The notes under the pieces: model-generated
The model's input: only the letters and a program-made list of their open reading frames with translations
Told to the model about the DNA's origin: nothing
The model's database searches: none
Source: Maylandia zebra
Lineage: Eukaryota; Chordata; Actinopteri; Cichliformes; Cichlidae
Length of the DNA: 64,000 nucleotides
Reading direction: 5' to 3'
NCBI RefSeq assembly: GCF_041146795.1
Contig: NC_135169.1
Span: forward strand, 12,113,585 to 12,177,584
Program-made: the position numbers and the translations under genes
Shown here: positions 22,447 to 34,000 of the stretch, in pieces
How positions within the stretch are numbered: the stretch's first letter is position 1
How the letters are laid out: the number at the start of each line of letters is the position of its first letter

Positions 22447-23910
22447 TTGCTTTACATATCCGCTAACGGCTGCAGACAGGAAGATACTGCCAGCACCGGA
22501 AACGTGCTCGTCATCTCCGAGCATGAAGTAAGGAGAGCCTTCAAGAGAGTGAACACCAGGAAAGCAGCAGGACCAGACGGCATCCCAGGTCGTATCCTCA
22601 GAGACTGTGCATACCAGCTAGCTCCTGTGTTCACTGAGATATTCAACATCTCTTTATCTCAGTCGGTGATCCCCACATGCTTCAAAGAGTCCATCATTGT
22701 TCCTGTCCCGAAGAAACCCCACCCTGCTTCTCTCAATGACTATCGCCCTGTAGCCCTCACCTCAGTAGTGATGAAGTGCTTTGAACACCTGGTCAGAGAC
22801 TTCATCATTTCTTCACTACCAGACACACTGGACCCACTACAGTTCGCTTACCGTCCAAATCGTTCCACAGACGATGCCATCTCTCATCTCCTCCACACAT
22901 CACTCACTCACTTGGACACTAGAAGGGGGAATTATGTTAAAATGCTCTTCATAGACTACAGCTCTGCATTTAACACCATAATTCCCTCCACACTCACCAC
23001 CAAGCTGGAGCATCTGGGACTCAGCTCATCTATGTGTCAGTGGATCTCCAACTTCCTAACTGGCAGACCACAGGCAGTAAGGATGGGCGGACATGTCTCA
23101 GCCTCCACCACTCTCAGCACTGGAGCCCCCCAGGGGTGTGTTCTGAGCCCCCTGCTGTACTCTTTGTACACATATGACTGTGTGGCCACTACCAGCTCCA
23201 CCACCATCATTAAGTTTGCTGACGACACCGTCGTGGTGGGCCTGATCTCTGATAACAACGAGACGGCCTACCTGAAGGAGATTAGGAATCTGGAGAACTG
23301 GTGCCAGAGGAACAACCTCCTTCTAAACGTCAGTAAGACAAAGGAGCTGATAGTGGACTTCAGCACTAAGCAGGAGAGGAACTACCAGACCCCCGTCATC
23401 AACGAGTGCCCAGTGGAGAGAGTGGACAGCTTCAAATACCTCGGAGTTCACATCACGCAGGACCTGTCATGGTCCTGTCACATCAACACCGTGGTGAAAA
23501 AGGCCCGACAGCGTCTCTACCACCTCAGACGCTTGAGAGACTTCCAACTGCCCTCCAAGGTGCTCAGGAACTTTTACTCGTGCACCATAGAGAGCATCCT
23601 GGCGGGAAACATCTTAACCTGGTTCGGGAACAGCACCATGCAGGACAGACGAGCTCTACAGAGGGTTGTGCGGTCAGCTGAGCGCACCATCCGCTCCGAG
23701 CTCCCTGACCTGCACTCAATCTACAGCAGGCGGTGCTGGACCAAGGCCAGGAAGATCGTGAAGGACCTCAGCCATCCCAACAACAGACTGTTCTCTCTGT
23801 TGAGGTCAGGAAAGCGATTCCGCTCCCTGAACACCAACACAGAGAGACTGAGGAGGAGCTTCTTCCCGCAGGCGATACGGTCTCTCAATCACACCACCAC
23901 ACAGTACTGA
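22447..23910 (+). CDS. LINE reverse transcriptase, N-terminally truncated
   Basis: 487 residues copying element RNA into DNA at the nicked target. Visible motifs: [10 protein letters not shown] (about residues 39-48), [11 protein letters not shown] (96-106), [10 protein letters not shown] (132-141), [10 protein letters not shown] (169-178), [12 protein letters not shown] (226-237) and the catalytic IKFADD (255-260). The C-terminal [15 protein letters not shown] is typical of L2/CR1-like LINEs. The endonuclease domain expected upstream is missing, as usual for 5' truncation, so the first methionine here is not a true start. The frame is uninterrupted, which suggests a fairly young copy. I cannot separate L2 from Rex1-like by eye. 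Confidence 0.8.
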   Translation: MLYISANGCRQEDTASTGNVLVISEHEVRRAFKRVNTRKAAGPDGIPGRILRDCAYQLAPVFTEIFNISLSQSVIPTCFKESIIVPVPKKPHPASLNDYRPVALTSVVMKCFEHLVRDFIISSLPDTLDPLQFAYRPNRSTDDAISHLLHTSLTHLDTRRGNYVKMLFIDYSSAFNTIIPSTLTTKLEHLGLSSSMCQWISNFLTGRPQAVRMGGHVSASTTLSTGAPQGCVLSPLLYSLYTYDCVATTSSTTIIKFADDTVVVGLISDNNETAYLKEIRNLENWCQRNNLLLNVSKTKELIVDFSTKQERNYQTPVINECPVERVDSFKYLGVHITQDLSWSCHINTVVKKARQRLYHLRRLRDFQLPSKVLRNFYSCTIESILAGNILTWFGNSTMQDRRALQRVVRSAERTIRSELPDLHSIYSRRCWTKARKIVKDLSHPNNRLFSLLRSGKRFRSLNTNTERLRRSFFPQAIRSLNHTTTQY

Positions 23911-24386
23911 CCCACACATACAGTTCTTACACACACACTGGACTTTCTGGACTTTGTTTTTGCACAACACTGGTCACTATATTCTTCATTTCCGGTTAAT
24001 ACTTGTACAGCTGCTGTTATTGTGTATATATTTATTTATATTTAGATTTCTTCATACATTCTTATATAGTTCTATATTGTGTATTTTGTTGTACAGTTAT
24101 TTTATTTTCAACTTTAATTTATATATTTTATCTTATTCTTCCCAGTTAAATTTACCCTTCATTCTAATTTGTGTTGTACAGTTATTTCATTTTTAACCTT
24201 AATTTATATTTTATTCCTTCCTAGTTAAATTTACCCTTTTTAATTTTTCATATTTATTTCCTATCTTATTCATAGCCTTTTCCTTTTTTGTTTTCTTTAG
24301 GTCACGAGCAGTTGTCCAAGCATTTCACTACATATCGTACTGTGTATGACTGTGTACGTGACAAATAAAAATTTGAATTTGAACTT
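22447..24386 (+). mobile_element. 5'-truncated LINE (L2/CR1/Rex group)
   Basis: A non-LTR retrotransposon 3' part: the reverse transcriptase reading frame, a 3' untranslated region of about 470 bases, and the end AAATTTGAATTTGAAC without a true poly(A). ACTTTG occurs at both borders (22444 and 24384 regions) and may be a short target duplication. The insertion lies just upstream of unit 2. Confidence 0.8.
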
Positions 24387-25090
24387 TGTTTTTGGGGAAA
24401 AAAAATGAAACAAAAGTTTTTAAAAAAGTACTGAAGTACCTTTCTTGTACTTAAAGTGCAAAAACTGAACAAAAACATACAGAAATGTAAGCTTGTTGTT
24501 AAACCTTCTCAAATTTTGGTTTTCAGTTATCAGTTTTGAATAATTTAACTTTGGTTTGATTTACAGATTTCTCCATCACAGACCAAACTCATCCTGGATG
24601 GAGCAGCTTAATGTAACTCCAGAGTCCAGCAGACAGATAAATATGAGTGAAGCATAAAGGTTTGGTTATAAAAACCATCATGTGTTACAAGTTAAGATCT
24701 AATTTCTAAGAGGGTAGAAATAGAAATTATTTTTATTTTTATTCACACATAGATGCACTTTTACAGCACATCCATACAGAGACTGAAAGGCAGCTGCTTT
24801 TCAGTGTGAGAAACAAACTTTTCTCATTTTCCCACAAAGATTTTATTATCTTTATTGTGTCATCACCACAATGATGCTACTTTTGTCTGTTTTCACACAC
24901 TGCCATGCATACTTTAATGTAGCATTGATAACTATTGCTATTATTTCAGTACAGGCGGGTCACATAAACATGTGTAATGCTCACAAAGATCAAAGTGAAA
25001 TTTCCACTGTGCTCTTTGTCTGAATTCCTTGTTAACTTTCTGCTGTGAGCTGATAACATAAAACAGCACATCTGCTAAACTGAAGACTTC
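24387..25090. other. Spacer with sequence shared among gene-upstream regions
   Basis: 24769-24850 (ACAGCACATCCATACAGAGA, then CAGCTGCTTTTCAGTGTGAG) is related to 8037-8110, 45750-45830 and 48030-48110. It is therefore part of the repeated spacer upstream of the genes. No gene is seen. Confidence 0.5.
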
Positions 25091-25121
25091 AGGCTGAAAC
25101 CACAGGCTGCATTTCCTCCTT
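25091..25121 (-). promoter_or_regulatory. RUNX/Ets-like module, copy c
   Basis: On the minus strand GAGGAAATGCAGCCTGTGGTTT, the same core as at 8254 and 48247. Confidence 0.45.
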
Positions 25122-25191
25122 TCATGGGGATACAGCCACAAACCATGAGGTCAGCCAGTAGATAAATATAAACCTGTGACAGAATAGACAA

Positions 25192-25193
<2 letters not shown>

Positions 25194-25246
<53 letters not shown>
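25194..25246. repeat. AC microsatellite
   Basis: About 26 AC dinucleotides in a row. Confidence 0.95.
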
Positions 25247-25250
<4 letters not shown>

Positions 25251-25289
25251 TAAAATGTTGATCTGTATTGTCACATTTGCAGTTTGATG

Positions 25290-25943
25290 TGTCATGAACC
25301 GAAGTTCCGAGCGCAGGCAGGACCCAGTAGCAGAACACACACACTAGGGTAGGAGCGAATAAAGAAAGTAATTTTTATTGCAACTAAAGGTGTCCCGTGA
25401 GGGTAGCCAGAAAAACAACGGATGAAACCAGACGAAACCGAGGGACCGCACAGGGAACGCCGAGAGCGGGGCTGTGAGAGGCTGTAAAACAAAAAGAGAG
25501 ACAGATTACTGGGGTGCGGAAAAAAGGCAGCATACGAGGGAAGGTGGAGTGTGCGTCTCACGGTGATAGCCGGGCCGAGTGAACCAGAGGGGGGTGGAGC
25601 TCCAAAAGGGGTCGAGACGGCGAAGCTGAATGTGAACCAAATCTCAGGCGGACAGGTGGACAGGCAGGTGGCTCGAAAAAAACACGCCGAGTTATGATCT
25701 GGGTACACAGGGAAAAAAAACAGTGTTAGGTCCGATGGAGAGTTTGTCATACGAGTTCTTTTCCGCAGGCGTACGTTACCGCTGAGAGGCGACTACGGAC
25801 TGGCGTGGAGCAGCAGGTAGGGCAGGATTAAATAGTCCACCTGGTGATCGCCTGGGATGGGATGCAGGTGTGGGGTTAGCAGCCACGCTCGTGGGCGTGG
25901 ACATCCCAGCAGCACCCCGGACGCCGGGCCGCGGACCATGACA
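25290..25943 (-). mobile_element. Solo LTR
   Basis: 654 bp bounded by TGTCATG...CATGACA and the perfect 5-bp direct repeat TGATG (25285-25289 and 25944-25948). On the minus strand AATAAAAATT falls near the 3' end as a polyadenylation signal would. The GC-rich part near 25,930 contrasts with its surroundings. The internal region is gone, as after LTR-LTR recombination. Confidence 0.9.
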
Positions 25944-25948
25944 TGATG

Positions 25949-28028
25949 TGTTACAGTATTATTGTTTGGTATTGCTGCTTGAATGAAACAGTCACTTTAC
26001 TGGTGTGAATTTATTGGAGTTTTATTTCAGCATTTTAAAAGTTTTAAATAAATTAAAAACATTAAACATTCCTAATGTGTAAAACCTTTCAAAAGATGAA
26101 TTAAGAGACACAAACATGAGTCAAAAGCAACCTGCACAGGTCCCTAACAGCTCAAAATGTTTTCACATCTTTAACTGAGGGTGTTGATTTTGACTGTACA
26201 CTGTGTGTCCAGACACATGATGTCTGTGCTGCGAAGTAAAACAGAACGAGGGCTGTAACAGCAGCACAATAATCACACACTCAGGGTAAACACATAAAAA
26301 CACTTTCAGCATTAAAAAAATCTTTAATGACCTGAATCATTGCTGAGAAAAATTACATAAAAATACACAATAACATTAAGCTGTGAAGAGCTGCATGTCA
26401 AAACAATATTGGGCCATTCACCTCTTCTGTTTCTCCTTCATTAGTGCCTGAAAACCAATATGAAGGTGTTTTATTATCACCTACGCAGCTGAAATGGTAA
26501 ATAAGACTCCTACACTTTCCTATAAACGTCACAGTTAATGAGACCTTTTCTTAATCTATAAATAACGTTTCTTTCTTTCTTGTTTCCCTGTTGTCTTCAC
26601 TTGATCCACTTTGCTTCTGTCTGCCTCTGTGTCCCACCTTTACTGACATTTATTTAATAATTTTAGTGCTTTTACTTCAAGTTTATAGTGTCATCTCCAC
26701 GCCCACCGTGTCTTGTTTAAGTGTCTATTTTGCCAAAGTGTCTGACATTTTATTTCCCTTAATATCCACATGTGCTGGAACACAAATGAGTATGATTTAA
26801 TGCCGTGCATGTTCCTCTGTTTTCACACAGGTGAAGTCAGCTGAAATGAAAGAAGTGTTGGAAGGTCTTTTCCTTCAGCACAGCACAGAGCAGGTATAAA
26901 TAAATACTAATCTATAGGAGGAGTGTTGGTGACCACACTGGCACCCAGTGGGGCATCACTAGTGTTTAGATGCTGTTTTGTTTCTCCTCATCACTTGCTA
27001 GAAAGTAGGAGGTGTCTCTGCGCTAGTAGAGCAGTAATGTGCCTGTTGTACAATGTAAGTACAATGATAAGCTTAAATGAATGTTTTAGGTCTGATGTTT
27101 CTGAAATTCTTGTGAGATCAGTTAATGATGTAAATGGAGTGGAGTGCAAAATTATAATACTGCGACTTCTCTGAGTCATGCTGACCACGATTGATGCAGA
27201 GCTTTAGTACTCTGTGATGTTCTGTCTCCATCTTTCATATGAGATTCATCACATGTACAAATTATCTTTTCCTTTGACTTCATCCTGTGACAGCAGCACA
27301 CAGAGAGCTTCTCTCTGTAAATGTTCTACTTCAGTCCTCTGTGTCAGATACATGCAGACTGCTGTCATGCTCTGAACTGTTAGTGACCGCTTTGCAAATA
27401 ATACTCACATCTGCTTATTTCAGGTTTGCATGATAATGCAGTTACAACCTGCTTGTGTTGTTAGTCTATCAATAATCTCAAACAGGAAACAAAAATCAAA
27501 CATAAAATGTTCAAATGTCAAAAGATTTTATTTCTATCTTCTAGCTACAGATGCAAAAAAATGATCAGAAACACAAAAATATACATGAAATACATTCAAA
27601 TATATTCACTGCCTATGATATAATTCTTATTTATATAATGTACGAGATCTTTGGACAAACACAGTTAAAGTATTTGTTGGTGCCCATATCAGTATTTACT
27701 TGTGAAACACTGCAAACACTGACTTTAAGTTGTGCTGTCAGATACTAAAGATCACATATTTCACACTTTGTTCTCACTGCTGTTGGAACATGTTAGATAC
27801 ATTCAAGGTTTATTACAAAATCTTTAATAAAAAACTGAATATAAAAAGCATGAATATTAAATAGAAATACACCTGCATTTATTTATGCTATAAGAGAGCA
27901 ATATGTCTGATATTGTGATTTAATATTGCAACTGTACATAAAGCTGAGCATGTCTGATATTTGGGCAGCAGAGGAGCAAGAGTGGCTTCATAAAAAGCTT
28001 CTTCTTGGCTTTGCTGCTACAGCTCTCC
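25949..28028. other. Region downstream of unit 3
   Basis: Mostly unassigned. The part near 27878-28028 should be the unit 3 3' untranslated region, with a minus-strand AATAAA at 27878-27883. At 26392-26452 a minus-strand acceptor followed by an open stretch ending in TGA (GTNEGETEEVNGPILF) could be an orphan terminal exon, but there is no supporting context. Confidence 0.35.
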
Positions 28029-31000
28029 TCACTGACCTGTAAGACAAGCACAAAGAGACAAAATGATTTCCAACATGTAAAGATATTATGAGCTGAAGAC
28101 ATTTAATAATGTGAAGAATAAATCAGCCTGCATGGCAGCAGAATTACTGAGAGAGCTTCCTGATGTGACTTCAGAATAAACTGCTGCATCAGCTGCAGGA
28201 CTTGATTTTCCTGTGAATGAAGAGAAGATCATTGAAAACAATAATGTCATTAACCAGGAGGAAACTGGATGTCTCCACTAATGCAAAGATAAAAGAGTAG
28301 ATTTTAAATAGCTGACAAAGTGTGAATACATAAATATTAAAATAAACAGATTTACATTGTAAGAGCAGATAAACATGTTAAACAATATTCAGTGGAGATG
28401 ATGGCAGACTTTGCTCACCTTTGTTTTTCTTGGCTTTTTCTTTTTTGGGCTGTTTGACCTCAGCATACATCAGACTGTCCTCTAAAAGAGACGTCAGAGC
28501 TCAGGACACATTTGTTCAGCACAGATATGATGACAAGAACATTACAGAGTAAAAACATGAGAGAAACTGTTTAGATTGGGGACATATAGATGGACAATAC
28601 CATACTGTACAATAACAATATCATTCTGTATATGAAGCAGACAAACTTACACTAAACTCTGAACGGCCCTCGATGTGTATAAGATTCAGTCTGCTGATGT
28701 GTAGTGGTCGTATGTAGTAGCTAAGCTTGGTCAGTGAATAACTAAACTCCATGTTGACCTATAATTACCTGCAATATAACGATGTGATGACACGTTCAAG
28801 TACAAACACTGAATGAGACTGTTGTGACTGTACCTGCAGCTCCCGTCTTCACCTCAGAGTAAACAGCACTCTGCTCTGGTTTATGATGCTTCCCTGTTAA
28901 GATGAGCAAATAAACAAAATAAAGTCATTAATATTGAAGCAAAACCCTTTCTAGCCTTTCTTTTCCATATTGAACAAATAAACAAATAAATTCAAATAAT
29001 TATTTATTTAAAAAAAATCTATATTGTTTTCGACACTCACTGTTTTTTCTGACGTTTTTAAATTCGATAAGAGCATATGTGACATCGTGGGGTTCATCTG
29101 CACCTGGAATGTAAAAATGTTGCACTTAGTTTCCTCTAACAAAGAAACAGAAATCTGTTTCTTTGTTAGATCTTACATGCCTTTCAAAATATAGAAAAAA
29201 CTGTTTTTGATCATTTTCAGTGTTTCCTACTTGATTCATAGAAGTTAGCAAACCAGAAACATGCATATTTAAAAATAAATGCAAAAACAGAAAAAAAATT
29301 CTGTGGTGCTGTGTGATCAGATATTTTCAGAGCATGAACCCATCATGGTGTTACTGTTTGTGTTGTTCTGATATGAAACAATAACATTTGTGGATTCTTT
29401 CAGTCCAGTTAAAGATACAATCAGGTTGTAAAATCCTGTTTGTTTCTGATCTTTTGTGCATGTAGTCAGTTGGTTATTTGGATGTTTGTCCAGCTGGATT
29501 TTGATAAATGTTCTTTAAAGCTGCTGAGCACAAACTGAACCTAAGAAATGTTCCTGTTAATGGAGACTGAATGAAAAGTCAATATTAACAATGATAATAA
29601 AGATCGGTTTAAGTGCTGACCAGGATGAACAGAGTTGTATTCATGAGTTTCATTCTGGTTGACTCCATGATTTGTGGAGGAGCCCGGACTGTGACTCTCA
29701 GACTGGATCCACCTGAAACAGGAAATAAACACAATAAACTCAAAAGTAACTGATCTTTGTTTAAAATAATAATAAAAAGTATTTTACCAACCTGGTGAAG
29801 CAGGAATCTGTGAAAGAGACAAATGTTATTACACATGTTTGTGGTGTGAATTGTTATTTTGTGTCATGAGATCAGAATACATGTATATGTATGAATAATT
29901 AAAGTGTGTGTAGTAAATAAACTCTCTAATACAGCATGAAAAGAAGAGGCTCTTACACTTGGACTGTCTGCAGCGATACAACAAGAGCAGGAGAATAATA
30001 ATGAGAGAGACTCCACAAACCAGTCCAACCATCAACCACACAGGAGACGAAGAGCTGTCAGCTCCTGACACAGTTACTGTGACAACAAACAATAAAGCTT
30101 AATTATATTTTAAATTTCATAACATCATTTTATAAAAATGATCTTGAAAAAAATCCAGTTCATCTATTTCCCTCGACTAGAAATCACTTTGAATCAACTC
30201 CTGCTGTATTTAAATGACTTGACTCCCAACAATGAACACAAAATGTTGACTTCCTTAAATCTGCTTTACAAACTTTTACTATATAAACATGTCAAACAGT
30301 CAAATCTTAATATAAAGAAACAAAAACTGATGTTTACATTGAGATTTTCTGTTTCCTGTCAGAAACTGTCAGCATGACTCTGCTCTGTGGTTTCATGTTG
30401 TGACTCCTGTTCTACACTACTTGCAGTGTTACTTGTAGAATTGTTACAGAACTAATTGTGAATTTATGTTGATTTGGAGATTTGCTGAAAATGATTGTTT
30501 CACATTCATAATCCCACCTAGTCTCCCCTCCTTAGATCACATTCCTGACACTGATTCTCTAGACTCCACATTTTACATGACTATTCATGTTCAACCATTT
30601 CCAATAAGAACATTATTACAATGCCAAAGAGGTTACCATGAGATATGATGCTCTTTCTCTTCATAGTAATCCTCAATCAACAATCTATTCAACATTGTTG
30701 CTGAATACTAACTCACCAGTCATGTTAATCTGAACTTCTTGGCTGTCCTCTGTGTAGTAAACTGGGTTTCCTCTTCCTCCTCTGCACCTGTAGAGTCCTT
30801 CCTGTGAGACACTGATTTGTCCATTTGAGTGGAAAACTGCATCTTGTGTGGTCAGGGCTTCAGAGGATTTCTCATCTCTGTACCAGTAGTATTTCCATCC
30901 AGATGATGATGATGGGTTCACAGAGCAGGTCAGGGTCACACTGCCCCCTACTGGAACAGTTGTGTTATCAGTTCTCAGTTTCGCCTTTGGTTTATCTTCA

Positions 31001-34000
31001 GTTTAGAAAAAGAACAAACAAATAAATGACTGAATCTAAGTCATTTAATCAACTAGATGGAAATGAGAAACATGAACAAATCTTGAATAAAATAAACAGT
31101 AAACTCATTTTGATCAACACAGTAAAATTTTACATTTACTTTGCTGTATATAAAAAGTAATTTGTCATGGTCTGGTGTGTTAGGGTCCCTGGGTCGTTGA
31201 CCCAGTGTTTTGTGTTCTTTGGTTCTTTGATTTTGTTATTTCATTATATTCTAGCTTTGCTTTATGGGTTTAGGATCATTCTTAGTTTAGGTTCTCTTGG
31301 TGGGGTTTGGTTAGAGTTTTAGTGTTCTGGTTTTCTGTCTGTGTTCCATAGTTGCTGTCTCCCCTGTCTGCTGTATCCCCACATCCAGTCAGTGTCTGTG
31401 TCTGCCCTGGTCCCACGTCTTTGTTCCCTTTGTTATAGTGCCTGCCTGTGAGTCTGTGTTATGTTTCCTGTTTTACTTTGAAAGTCCATGTCTGATGTTA
31501 ATGTGTCTGGTTTTGCTTCCCCTTGTCTCGTTAGGCTAGATTTGCCCCAGCTGTGTTTCCCTCCTGTTACCCAATCCCTGATTGCTCCCTCTGTGTATTT
31601 AAGCCCCGTGTTTCTTTGTGTCTGTGTTGTGATCTACTCTCATTTATGCTGTGTGGTCCGTTTGCCTGGTCATGTAAGTTTATTTGGATTTTTGGATTTC
31701 AGATTTCTGTTACTTTTTGCCATCCAGCAATAAAAGCTGAGTTTTGAGCCACATTCTGCCTCCGAGTGTCTGCACTTTGGGTCCTTCTACTTCCACTCCT
31801 ACCTGCACACAGCCTTAACCTGACAGAAGATCACGACCAGAACATTAGTGATGGGCAGATGAAGCCCCATGAAGCACTGGAGCTTTTCATCCAATTGGTT
31901 CACCCCAACGTGAAGCTTCATGAAGTTTCATTTGCTCTAGCAGGACACCTACTGGACGTAAAAATAATAGCTGGCATGAATTTGAAGAGTGTGGCATTTT
32001 GCACACAGCCTGTAAATGTCAACAACAAAAGGAGTGTGTAAAACATGTATATTGTAGTGATGGCAGTATACTGTGTATATTTATGCTGGCAGTATGGAAA
32101 ATGATTATTTGCGGCAAAGTTCGAACCGCTTCATGAACCAGTCACGTGGTACAGCCGGGCAGCGAGGCTTCGGACGTCATCATTTTCAGCTCCTCCCATA
32201 AATGAAGCAAGCCTCGATACGCGCTTCGCGGAAACGCCCCCTCCATTACTCGACACACGCTCCGAAGCCTCGATACAGAACGTCCCATCACTACAGAACA
32301 TGGACCCCGCAGACTCTTCAGCTTTTGGATTCAACGCTGAGATGGAGCGGATGATTAAGCTCCTTGACCGCATTGCTCAGGCCAATGATTTGAGGACCAT
32401 GGCAGTTGGGCTAAGCGCGGTAGATGCCATCATTCGGAGCAACCCTCTGCTTACTCAGCTTTCTATGGACACTGTGCTGGGCAGCTCCATAGCTGCCTGG
32501 AGGGAGCAAGTCAGGGCTGGCGAGCTTGCTCTCTCTACCTCCACCTCCACTTCTTTACCGCCGCCCCAGGACAACGCACACTCACCACCTGCCTCGTCGC
32601 TACCTCAGACTGCCTCTCCTTCCTCACACCAGCCGGGACCTTGTTCGCCTGCCCATTCGCCTTCCTTTTTCCTGGCGGCCATGTGGTCGGAGGATGAGGA
32701 GGAGGTCTCTGTTTCTCCGCCAGTTTCAGTTCCCTCATTCAGAAGGAAACGACGCCACGGTCACTCCTCTCCTCAATCTTCTGTTCTGCCACCTGTTGTT
32801 CCTGCTGGGGGTTCTGGAGAACTGCTTCAGCCGTCTGTTCCCGCTGGAGGATCCAAGGGGCCCGTTCAGCCACCTGTCTCGTCCGCTGGAGGATCCAAGG
32901 GGCCCGTTCAGCCACCTGTCTCGTCCGCTGGAGGGTCCGAGGGGCCCGTTCAGCCACCTGTCTCGTCCGCTGGAGGGTCCGGGAGGACCCAGCCAGCACA
33001 TCCCAGTGTCTGCTGATGGTTCTGGCGAGGCCATTCAGCCACCACCGGGTCCAGCCTCGGCCTCTGCAGCTCCACCGGGTCCAGCCTCCGAGTGTTCAGC
33101 TTCGTCTGCTCCTGAGGTCCCCATGCTGTCTGGGCCTGCACGTCCCGTCCGGCAGATGACTGGACGTCGTTGCCATCATGGCCGGCCCCCTGAACTACGC
33201 CGCCGCCGGTGCCTCCTGAACTGTTTTCTGGGCTCTTGGACCGTCAGCCTCCGGGCCGCCCCCCTGACCTGCCCGGGTTTGGACTGTTGTGCCATCAGCC
33301 TCCGGGCCGCCCCCCTGAACTTTTTTGAGACTCTGCGCCTTTCATGGGCTCTTTTGTTTGTTTGCTTTTGGACTGTTCCTGGGCCTTTAGTGCTGTTGTT
33401 TTGGACTTTGTTCCCTGTGTTTTGGTTTCTGGCTCGGTGTGTATCATTTGTTTCGTGCCCTCCGTCCTGTTTTCCCCCACCGCCCGCCCTGGTTGGGTTG
33501 TTTTTGGTGTTCTGGTTTGGGCTGTCTGGAAGCCAGCCCTTAAGGGGGGAGTACTGTTAGGGTCCCTGGGTCGTTGACCCAGTGTTTTGTGTTTTTGGTT
33601 CTTTGATTTTGTTATTTCATTATATTCTAGCTTTGCTTTATGGGTTTAGGATCATTCTTAGTTTAGGTTCTCTTGGTGGGGTTTGGTTAGAGTTTTAGTG
33701 TTCTGGTTTTCTGTCTGTGTTCCATAGTTGCTGTCTCCCCTGTCTGCTGTATCCCCACATCCAGTCAGTGTCTGTGTCTGCCCTGGTCCCACGTCTTTGT
33801 TCCCTTTGTTATAGTGCCTGCCTGTGAGTCTGTGTTATGTTTCCTGTTTTACTTTGAAAGTCCATGTCTGATGTTAATGTGTCTGGTTTTGCTTCCCCTT
33901 GTCTCGTTAGGCTAGATTTGCCCCAGCTGTGTTTCCCTCCTGTTACCCAATCCCTGATTGCTCCCTCTGTGTATTTAAGCCCCGTGTTTCTTTGTGTCTG

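Noticed and set aside
32526-33560. 344-residue plus-strand reading frame
   Set aside because: It overlaps the gag-like frame in another register and then runs through proline-rich, repeat-bearing and purine-tract sequence up to the 3' LTR. It has no domain of its own.
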